DNA from: Dehalococcoidia bacterium
Lineage (GTDB): Bacteria; Chloroflexota; Dehalococcoidia; SM23-28-2
Direction of reading: 5' to 3'
DNA: 5,133 nt
NCBI GenBank assembly: GCA_022866185.1
Contig: JALHUG010000207.1
Span: 1 to 5,133 of the forward strand
A program made the position numbers and the translations under genes. The notes below the pieces were generated by a model. It was given only the letters and a program-made list of their open reading frames with translations, was not told the DNA's origin and did no database searches. Positions 1 through 4,484 of this stretch are shown in pieces; within the stretch, counting starts at the first letter, position 1, and every line of letters starts with the position of its first letter.

Positions 1-81
1 ATCTCTCACATGTCCTGAGACACCACACGGCTGGCCCAGGGGCCGCCGATGCGCTATCATGCTGTCGGAGGCTCAGGGACG

Positions 82-666
82 ATGGCGGGCGGGGTTGGCC
101 TGCTTCAGCAGATACGCGGCTTCTTGGCCGACTACCGGCCGCGCCGCCTTTCCCAGAATGAAACGACCCCCGCGGCGGTCCTTATCCTCATCTACGAGAG
201 GGCGGGCGAGCCCTACATTGTCCTGACCAGGCGCACCGAGGACGTGGAGCACCACAAGGGGGAGATCTCCTTCCCCGGCGGCGCCTTCGACCCCGAGGAC
301 GGCGACCTGCTCACCACCGCCCTGCGCGAGACGGAGGAGGAGATCGGCGTTCGGCCGGAGGACGTGCAGATACTGGGCCGCTTGGACGACATAATCACCA
401 TCACCGGCTTTGCGGTGAGCCCCTTCGTGGGCCTTTTGCCCATGCCGTCGTATCCCTTCGCCCTGAATGCTCTCGAGGTGGCGGAGCTGGTGGAGGTGCC
501 CTTGCCCCACCTGATGGACGAGCGCAATCTGGAGCAGGACGTGGGGCGCCTGGGCGACCGCTGGTGGCCCATCCTGTCTTATCAGTACGGCGACCATCGC
601 ATCTGGGGGGCCACCGCTCGCATCATCAAGGGCTTCCTCGACCATCTGGCCGCCAGCGGTGGCTGA
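82..666 (+). CDS. Nudix hydrolase, CoA-pyrophosphatase (UPF0035/NudL-type)
   Basis: Probable cytosolic Nudix pyrophosphohydrolase; the family cleaves CoA and its derivatives to 4'-phosphopantetheine and 3',5'-ADP using Mg2+/Mn2+. Numbered from the upstream ATG at 49, the family signature leads into FPGG at residues 75-78. The Nudix helix follows with LRETEEEIG at 92-100, whose R93, E94, E97 and E98 are the metal-binding and catalytic set. The spacing from GG to RE matches the CoA-specific subfamily rather than the strict generic Nudix box. The UPF0035 motif is imperfect: T63 stands for Ser/Ala and E67 for Arg. I chose ATG 82 because GGAGG (67-71) lies 10 nt upstream and the first helix (LLQQIRGFL) begins just after it; ATG 49, with AGGGG 6 nt upstream, would add 11 residues. 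Length (194 aa) is normal. The stop is 31 nt from the preferred start of the next gene, so the two are probably cotranscribed. Subfamily assignment is good; the actual substrate is inferred. Confidence 0.9.
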   Translation: MAGGVGLLQQIRGFLADYRPRRLSQNETTPAAVLILIYERAGEPYIVLTRRTEDVEHHKGEISFPGGAFDPEDGDLLTTALRETEEEIGVRPEDVQILGRLDDIITITGFAVSPFVGLLPMPSYPFALNALEVAELVEVPLPHLMDERNLEQDVGRLGDRWWPILSYQYGDHRIWGATARIIKGFLDHLAASGG

Positions 667-697
667 TGGACGACTGAAGGAGGGGGGTGAGGCAAGG

Positions 698-973
698 GTG
701 TCGAAAGTTCCCGAAGGAAGGCCGCGGCGAAAGCGGCGAGAGCGGGGGCCGACGGAGAAGGAGTTCCTGGAGAGGCTGGAGGTTCTGGAGCGGTTCGTGG
801 TGGAGTGCCAGGCCTGCCAGGCGGAGAACCCCCAGCACTGGCAGTACTGCGCCGTGTGCGGCACCCGCCTGGCGACGGCCTGCCCGGTCTGCGGCTGCCC
901 CCTGCCGCCCCTGGGCGCCCGCTACTGCCCCCACTGCGGCATGGAGCTACCCAAGGGGGAGGGCGAGGGGTAG
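698..973 (+). CDS. Small double zinc-ribbon protein
   Basis: Small cytosolic protein of 91 aa (104 aa if the upstream GTG at 659 is used). Numbered from 659, it has a strongly basic stretch at about residues 20-30 (RPRRKRRERG) and a short charged helix (TEKEFLERLEVLERFVVE). Two CxxC-x(10-11)-CxxC zinc ribbons follow: C50/C53/C64/C67 and C75/C78/C90/C93. This matches the double zinc-ribbon (DZANK-like) pattern, seen in many uncharacterised bacterial proteins that bind nucleic acids or proteins; its partner is unknown. I prefer GTG 698 because a purine-rich Shine-Dalgarno tract (AAGGAGG at 677-683, extended by GGTGAGG at 686-692) lies just upstream. GTG 659 overlaps the Nudix stop and has no visible ribosome site. 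The basic N-terminus is retained with either start. It probably shares a transcript with the Nudix gene, with no evident functional link. Confidence 0.8.
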   Translation: MSKVPEGRPRRKRRERGPTEKEFLERLEVLERFVVECQACQAENPQHWQYCAVCGTRLATACPVCGCPLPPLGARYCPHCGMELPKGEGEG

Positions 974-985
974 GGGCGCGCTAGC

Positions 986-1102
986 CTACGAGCGCCGCAT
1001 GCGGTTGCCGAGGGTGAAGACGAACAGGGCGAAGAGGCCGATGCCGAGCATGGCCTCGATAGCGGTGAGGAGGCGGGCGCCCCAGCCCACCGGCTCCAGG
1101 GG
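986..1102 (-). pseudogene. C-terminal remnant of a two-TM (K+-type) ion channel
   Basis: On the minus strand, a frame closing with TAG at 986-988 encodes about 38 residues that read like the end of a bacterial two-TM ion channel. They comprise LEPVGWGARLLTAIEA, then the hydrophobic run MLGIGLFALFVFTLG, then a basic tail NRMRRS. In such channels this is the segment right after the selectivity filter (TVGYGD-like) plus the inner pore helix. The filter, pore helix and first TM helix are absent: upstream of about position 1102 the frame reads into unrelated sequence (PLLRKP and onward), and no GYGD-like motif appears in any minus-strand frame. The break coincides with the left edge of the lower-GC cassette. 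I read it as a gene truncated by insertion or deletion. The channel identity rests on a short stretch recognised by eye. A functional single-helix miniprotein is possible but has no clear start or ribosome site. Confidence 0.55.
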
Positions 1103-1103
1103 T

Positions 1104-1132
1104 TTCCGAAGTAGGGGCACGTGTGGTAAATT
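1104..1132 (+). promoter_or_regulatory. Candidate promoter of the three-gene cassette
   Basis: TAAATT at 1127-1132 is preceded by TGG, giving an extended -10 form. A weak TTCCGA at 1104-1109 lies 17 nt upstream as a possible -35. This is the only A/T-rich hexamer in the gap ahead of the first cassette gene, which starts at 1198, implying a leader of roughly 60 nt. It sits immediately inside the proposed left border. Assigned by eye only. Confidence 0.3.
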
Positions 1133-1197
1133 AGGTACTGCGCGGTGCGCCTTCTTGAAGCAGCGACCGACGCGACCTTTGGGAGAGGCAAGGCCCA

Positions 1198-1866
1198 GTG
1201 GATCTGATCAAGACCGCCGTACGGTTGGATTTCGCCGAGGCAGCCCGTCCGTGGTTGGAAATGCGGGAGATAATGCGCGTGGCAGGCGGGAACCCAAAGG
1301 TGGAACTCCGGCCAGACCCTCTAGTGCTAGACCAGCCAGAGAAACGACAACGGGTAGTTCTACTCGTCCGTGCCCTGATCCTAGAGCAGGAATCGCCGAC
1401 ATCAGCCGATCAAAGCGTGGCGCAGGCTCTCGAGGTGATCGGGCGTTTGAACGACGCTTCGAAGTTCCCGCCAATGGAACAAATGCGTCACGACTCGGTG
1501 TTCATTGAGCCCTACCCGCTGCCGTTCCATGAACTGGTTGTCTTCCTCAAGGAGCGTTTTCTTCGGTCGAACGCGATAGTAGACTCTGCGACCGACATTG
1601 GGCTGGTGTTCGACGAACACGAAGGCGGAATCGTTAAGCACATCCAGATTGGCCCAATGGAGGCTGAGCAGTTGCGTCGCGAGTATCTCCAGTGGCCGGA
1701 GGAAGGCATCCCGGATACGTTCCTTTTTATCGGTCTAGGCTACGTGTCCAAAAGGGGGGCTCCGTACGAAGTCGGGTCTCTTCGGGAGTTTCTGCAAGGC
1801 GCGCTCGCGTGGCAGGTTAGCCAGGCCGAAGCCATCGTGAGTTCCTTGCGAGGAGAGGGAAGATAG
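1198..1866 (+). CDS. Unrecognised 222-aa protein, first gene of cassette
   Basis: I do not recognise this family. The protein is soluble-looking, without signal peptide, membrane helix or Cys cluster. The N-terminal half (about 1-95) is rich in charged helices (DFAEAARPWLEMREIM; KRQRVVLLVRALILEQE; VAQALEVIGRLND). From about residue 98 it becomes mixed alpha/beta with a distinctive middle, including DSVFIEPYPLPFHELVVFLKE at 99-119 (part helix) and DIGLVFDEHEGG at 133-144. Then come HIQIGPMEAEQLRREYLQW at 148-166 and PDTFLFIGLGYVSKRG at 172-187, and a helical C-terminus. The start is GTG 1198, with GGGAGAGG at 1181-1188 nine nt upstream; the frame is closed at 1156-1158 and contains no other start. 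Its stop is 1 nt before the next ATG, so the two genes are translationally linked. Composition is lower in GC than the flanks. Being in one operon with a PIN nuclease suggests a toxin-antitoxin or defence context, but nothing in the sequence proves this. Confidence 0.75.
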   Translation: MDLIKTAVRLDFAEAARPWLEMREIMRVAGGNPKVELRPDPLVLDQPEKRQRVVLLVRALILEQESPTSADQSVAQALEVIGRLNDASKFPPMEQMRHDSVFIEPYPLPFHELVVFLKERFLRSNAIVDSATDIGLVFDEHEGGIVKHIQIGPMEAEQLRREYLQWPEEGIPDTFLFIGLGYVSKRGAPYEVGSLREFLQGALAWQVSQAEAIVSSLRGEGR

Positions 1867-1867
1867 T

Positions 1868-2296
1868 ATGTCAACTCTGACCCTGGGTCGGCCAAGAATC
1901 GGAGTGTCCTCAGAGCCCTACGACTCTGACGTGAGGCAAGGGGGAGCGCGGCCGTCCATAACTGTTCGGCCGGAAAGTGGAGAGCGACTCTCTGATCTGG
2001 GGCGGCGTTTCAATGATGCCCTAAGAGGGAGCCTTGAGCGATCAGGTTTCCCACAGCCGGAGGAATTCAAACCACAGCCTGAGCGCAGAGGCTGGCTGGG
2101 AGCCGTCGTCGTGGCACCTGGGATCATGGTCCGCGCCGACGAATTCGAGGAGCGATACGGCGGGATCGATCTGCAGGGGCTCAGAAGCCGCATGACCCCC
2201 GCCATATTCAAGGTGTTCGTCCGTCACATTGGGTCGATTCCCGGGCGTCCAGACCTGGATGTGGACGAGATAAGCGCGATACCGGAGGTCAGGTAG
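1868..2296 (+). CDS. Unrecognised 142-aa protein, middle gene of cassette
   Basis: No family recognised. Residues 1-40 look disordered, being rich in Gly, Ser, Arg and Pro. A charged helix follows at about 40-60 (RLSDLGRRFNDALRGSLERSG), then a Pro-rich linker (FPQPEEFKPQPERRG, 61-75), a hydrophobic strand (LGAVVVAPGIMV, 77-88), an acidic stretch (DEFEERYGG) and a C-terminal helix with an acidic end (DLDVDEISAIPE). There are no membrane helices and no Cys. The ATG lies 1 nt after the previous stop, and GAGGG within AGGAGAGGG (1851-1859) sits 8 nt upstream, so translation is well supported and coupled. The gene directly precedes the PIN-domain gene in the same frame. By position it could be that nuclease's antitoxin or partner subunit, but it is longer than typical VapB antitoxins and shows no obvious AbrB, MetJ/RHH or Phd DNA-binding pattern. 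Function unassigned. Confidence 0.7.
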   Translation: MSTLTLGRPRIGVSSEPYDSDVRQGGARPSITVRPESGERLSDLGRRFNDALRGSLERSGFPQPEEFKPQPERRGWLGAVVVAPGIMVRADEFEERYGGIDLQGLRSRMTPAIFKVFVRHIGSIPGRPDLDVDEISAIPEVR

Positions 2297-2314
2297 TCGT
2301 CCTATCTGAGCGCG
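2284..2314 (+). promoter_or_regulatory. SD-like tract and in-frame stop linking the 142-aa gene to the PIN gene
   Basis: GGAGGTCAGG at 2284-2293 is the strongest Shine-Dalgarno-like tract here. It sits immediately before the TAG stop (2294-2296) of the upstream gene, about 21-26 nt from the PIN gene's ATG at 2315. No good ribosome site lies closer to that ATG. Six sense codons in the same frame (TCG TCC TAT CTG AGC GCG) fill the gap. PIN translation therefore probably depends on termination and re-initiation, or on read-through of the TAG. Confidence 0.35.
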
Positions 2315-2884
2315 ATGCGGTACACGGCTTGGGCAAAGGGAGCTGCTATTGATTCCCCGGTGTATCTGGACGCAAACGTACTTGTGGGCGCTACGGTTAG
2401 GCGACACGCACTCTACACGAAGGCCGCCCAGCTTATAGGCGAACTGCTCGCGAGTCAAGCACGCATTCTGGTTTCCCTGCTGGCTGTGCAGGAAGCCCTT
2501 TGGGCGCTGGCTAACATCTCCTATTGTGAGTTGTACAACCAGCCGTCGAACGCGAGTTTCACCCAAACCATCTATAACAGATGGCGTGAGCAGATCTTCC
2601 AGAAGTATGGCCCCCGGATGCAAGCGATTGGCTTGATGCTCCGCGACTGGTCGGACGCTGGCGTCGCGGTTGAAGTCGTGCCCAAGACTGACGCGGACTT
2701 CCTGTCGGTGTGCGACCTGACGCCTCGGTACATGCGAGACTACAAGTTGACGACAGCGGACGCTGCGCACCTGGCTCTCGCTGAGACGCACGCTGCATCG
2801 TTTGTGACGGCGGATTCGCATTTCAAACAGGTAGCGACGCAAGCGCCCCCGAACGCACTGGCTGTTGTGCACCTTGTCCCGTAG
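2315..2884 (+). CDS. PIN-domain protein (VapC-like putative ribonuclease)
   Basis: PIN-fold, probably Mg2+-dependent endoribonuclease. The acidic residues expected of the active site are all visible: D19 in VYLDANVLV (first strand), E60 in LAVQEALWAL, D149 in LTTADAAHLALA and D167 in FVTADSHFK. N21 and T165 are also typical. Family members are often VapC toxins that cleave tRNA or rRNA and are held inactive by a cognate antitoxin. At 189 aa it is longer than ordinary VapC (about 130-145 aa); the extra length is mainly an insert at about 70-115 with aromatic and charged residues. ATG 2315 is the only sensible start, 15 residues before the first strand, but it lacks its own ribosome site. It is the last gene of the cassette, in frame with the 142-aa gene before it and convergent with rarA. 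PIN assignment is strong; the target and the toxin role are inferred. Confidence 0.85.
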   Translation: MRYTAWAKGAAIDSPVYLDANVLVGATVRRHALYTKAAQLIGELLASQARILVSLLAVQEALWALANISYCELYNQPSNASFTQTIYNRWREQIFQKYGPRMQAIGLMLRDWSDAGVAVEVVPKTDADFLSVCDLTPRYMRDYKLTTADAAHLALAETHAASFVTADSHFKQVATQAPPNALAVVHLVP

Positions 2885-2904
2885 TTAGGACGGCCCGCGG
2901 CGGC

Positions 2905-4269
2905 CTATTCTCGCTTTTCCCCTTCCCCCCGCACCCGCCGCAGCCGCTCGCGGATCGTGCGCTCGAAGCCCTGGTCGGAGGGCTCGTAGTAGCGGCGGCC
3001 GCGCAGCTTGTCGGGCAGGAACTGCTGCGGCACGTAGTGCTCGGGGTAGTGGTGGGCGTACTTGTAGTCCTTGCCGTAGCCCATCTCCTTCATCAGGTCG
3101 GTCACCGGGTTGCGCAGGTGCAGGGGCACCGGCTCGTTGCGCGTCTCCCGCACGTCCTTGCGGGCCTTCTCGTAGGCGGCGAGGGCAGAGTTGCTCTTGG
3201 GCGCCGAGGCCAGGTAGATAACCGCCTCGGCCAGGGGCAGGTAGCCCTCGGGCATGCCCACGAAGTGCACCGCCTGCTGCGCGGCCATCGCCACCACCAG
3301 CGCCTGGGGGTCGGCCAGGCCCACGTCCTCGGCCGCCAGGATGACCATGCGGCGGGCGATGAACAGCGGGTCCTCGCCGGCCTCGATCATGCGCGCCAGC
3401 CAGTAGAGGGCGGCGTCGGGGTCGGAGCCGCGCATCGACTTGATGAAGGCGGAGATGGTGTCGTAGTGGTAGTCGCCGGCCTTGTCGTAGACGGACGTGC
3501 GCTGCTGGAGGGCCTCCTCGAAGTCGGACAGCCCGATGCGGCGCGCGCCGCGCTCGTCGGGCTGGACGGTGGCGGCGGCCAGCTCGAGGGCGGTGAGGGC
3601 GACACGGGCGTCGCCGCCGGAGGCCTGGGCCAGGCCGGCGAGGGCGTCGTCATCCACCGCCAGGTTCAGGCGGGCCAGGCCGCGCTCGCCGTCCGCCATC
3701 GCCCGCCGCAGGACGACCTCGATCTCCTCCGGTGACAGGGGGCTGAGGGTATAGACGCGGCAGCGGGAGAGGAGCGGCGAGATGACCTCGAACGACGGGT
3801 TCTCGGTGGTGGCGCCGATGAGGGTGACCACACCGTCCTCGACATAAGGCAAGACCACGTCCTGCTGGGCCTTGTTGAAGCGATGGATCTCGTCGATGAA
3901 CAGGATGGTGCGCTGGCCGTGCATGCCGCGCCGCTCCTGGGCCTCGTCCACGATCTGGCGCAGGTCGGCCACGCCGGCGGTGACCGCCGAGATGGGGGAG
4001 AAGTGGGACTGCGTGAGGCTGGCGACGATGCGCGCGAGGGTGGTCTTGCCGCTGCCCGGTGGCCCCCAGAAGACCATCGAGGGCATCTGGTCGCTCTCGA
4101 TGCTCTTGCGCAGCATGCGGCCCTCGCCCACCAGGTGCTCCTGGCCCAAGAACTCGTCGAAGGTTCGAGGGCGCATGCGGGCGGCCAGCGGGGCCTCGCG
4201 CTGGGTGCGGGCGCGCGCCTGGGCGGCGAACATATCCGAGGCTTTGCCCTTGCCCTTCTTGGTAGGCAT
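2905..4269 (-). CDS. rarA: Replication-associated recombination protein A, AAA+ ATPase
   Basis: RarA/MgsA (WRNIP1/Mgs1 family), a clamp-loader-like AAA+ ATPase acting in the cytosol at stalled replication forks. Numbered from M at 4269, it is 454 aa, close to the usual 440-450. RMRPRTFDEFLGQEHLVG (31-48) precedes Walker A GPPGSGKT (69-76) and Walker B ILFIDEIH (122-129). Sensor 1 lies in GATTENPSF (152-160), the likely arginine finger is R169 in LLSRCRVY, and sensor 2 is R222 in GGDARVAL. The family-specific C-terminal oligomerisation domain runs from about 260 (YDKAGDYHYDTISAFIKSMRGSD) through AARRMVILAAEDVGLA-like sequence to RRYYEPSDQGFE (425-436). The frame stays open upstream to 4428, but that extra N-terminus crosses the palindromic repeat and is not family-like. 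MPTKKGKGKASDMF is the natural start, with AGGGGCGAG just upstream. All catalytic motifs are intact. It converges on the PIN gene with a 20-bp gap and is downstream of the nitroreductase. Confidence 0.97.
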   Translation of the reverse strand: MPTKKGKGKASDMFAAQARARTQREAPLAARMRPRTFDEFLGQEHLVGEGRMLRKSIESDQMPSMVFWGPPGSGKTTLARIVASLTQSHFSPISAVTAGVADLRQIVDEAQERRGMHGQRTILFIDEIHRFNKAQQDVVLPYVEDGVVTLIGATTENPSFEVISPLLSRCRVYTLSPLSPEEIEVVLRRAMADGERGLARLNLAVDDDALAGLAQASGGDARVALTALELAAATVQPDERGARRIGLSDFEEALQQRTSVYDKAGDYHYDTISAFIKSMRGSDPDAALYWLARMIEAGEDPLFIARRMVILAAEDVGLADPQALVVAMAAQQAVHFVGMPEGYLPLAEAVIYLASAPKSNSALAAYEKARKDVRETRNEPVPLHLRNPVTDLMKEMGYGKDYKYAHHYPEHYVPQQFLPDKLRGRRYYEPSDQGFERTIRERLRRVRGEGEKRE

Positions 4270-4278
4270 CTCGCCCCT

Positions 4279-4284
4279 ATTATC
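4279..4284 (-). promoter_or_regulatory. Candidate -10 element of rarA
   Basis: On the minus strand GATAAT ends 9 nt before the rarA ATG, with AGGGGCGAG between. The hexamer differs from the consensus by one base in an otherwise GC-rich region. The spacing would put the transcription start at or within a few bases of the ATG, giving a leaderless or very short leader. No good -35 is evident (TGGCGT at 17 nt is weak). Assigned by eye. Confidence 0.35.
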
Positions 4285-4385
4285 CCTCGTTGCCGCTGCG
4301 AACGCCAGTGCTAGGGGGCGGTTGGCCGTCGGTGGCTTGATTCTCGACCCCCGCCTAAAGGGCATCAGGAGGATGGAGTCTCCCC

Positions 4386-4435
4386 GCGGATTGAAATCCG
4401 CAGCTTCCCTGCAAGCTGAGGGTTTCAACCCTCAG
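4386..4435. repeat. Three abutting perfect hairpins (palindromic element)
   Basis: In 50 bases three perfect inverted repeats follow one another with no spacer. The first is GCGGATT-GA-AATCCGC (4386-4401). The second is CAGCTT-CCCTGC-AAGCTG (4401-4418). The third is CTGAGGGTT-TC-AACCCTCAG (4416-4435), a 9-bp palindrome. Neighbouring stems share their junction bases. Hairpins 1 and 3 have related cores (TTGAAA and TTTCAA, mutual complements). TCTC (4379-4382) and GAGA (4435-4438) could add a weak closing stem. The element lies in the 215-bp region between the nitroreductase stop and the rarA start. There is no U-tract, so it is not a classical terminator. It resembles the modular GGGTTGAAACCC/GGATTTCAATCC palindromes dispersed in many high-GC environmental genomes. 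That resemblance is from memory. The rest of this intergenic region shows nothing else clear beyond the rarA -10. Confidence 0.75.
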
Positions 4436-4484
4436 AGATGAATCTAAACAGTCAATGACCATCAGGCTGGGGTTGGGTGCGCGC

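Larger units (their letters stand above)
1103..2890 (+). other. Putative acquired three-gene cassette (PIN nuclease plus two unknowns)
   Basis: The interval carries three tightly spaced plus-strand genes. Its base composition is visibly lower in GC than either flank, and its codons often end in A or T where the flanks almost always end in G or C. The left edge falls where the ion-channel remnant loses homology; the right edge falls in the 20-bp gap before the convergent rarA stop. No integrase, transposase or tRNA is visible inside, and I found no convincing terminal inverted or direct repeats. The mechanism of acquisition is therefore unknown and the exact boundaries are approximate. Confidence 0.5.

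Noticed and set aside
11..22. TGTC-CTGA-GACA near the left edge as a possible insertion-sequence terminus.
   Set aside because: Only a 4-bp inverted repeat at the window edge, with no transposase fragment visible. Cannot be supported without the adjoining sequence.
922..1191. An 89-codon minus-strand open frame across the channel remnant.
   Set aside because: Wrong frame: the channel-like sequence is read in a different frame. This one is Ser/Pro/Ala-rich and low complexity.
687..1508. A 273-codon plus-strand open frame spanning the zinc-ribbon gene, the channel remnant and the first cassette gene.
   Set aside because: Arg/Pro/Ser-rich translation with no domain. It overlaps two better-supported genes in other frames.
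2042..2872. A 276-codon minus-strand open frame opposite the 142-aa and PIN genes.
   Set aside because: The plus strand has a clear PIN active site. The antisense translation shows no recognisable domain.
1868..2884. Classical vapBC pair.
   Set aside because: The 142-aa partner is too long and shows no AbrB, RHH or Phd pattern, and the PIN protein is about 50 residues longer than typical VapC. Only PIN membership is supported.
1131..2904. TTAGG occurs just inside the left border (1131-1135) and after the PIN stop (2885-2889), a possible direct repeat flanking the cassette.
   Set aside because: Only 5 exact bases; the following bases match only loosely. This is expected by chance.
2891..2905. 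GGCC-rich inverted repeat between the PIN and rarA stops as a bidirectional terminator.
   Set aside because: Only a 4-bp GGCC stem and no U-tract on either strand. Self-complementary GC-rich tracts are common here by chance.
3037..3735. Long plus-strand open frames opposite rarA.
   Set aside because: Low-complexity V/G/H/L/R-rich translation typical of the antisense of a GC-rich gene. The minus-strand rarA has all family motifs.
4386..4435. ATTGAAAT and GTTTCAACC motifs resemble ends of CRISPR repeats.
   Set aside because: Only one copy of each, no spacer-repeat periodicity, and the motifs are explained by perfect hairpins. No cas gene in the window.
4379..4438. tRNA-like cloverleaf.
   Set aside because: Loops of 2-6 nt, no anticodon or T-loop sequence, no 7-bp acceptor stem and no CCA.
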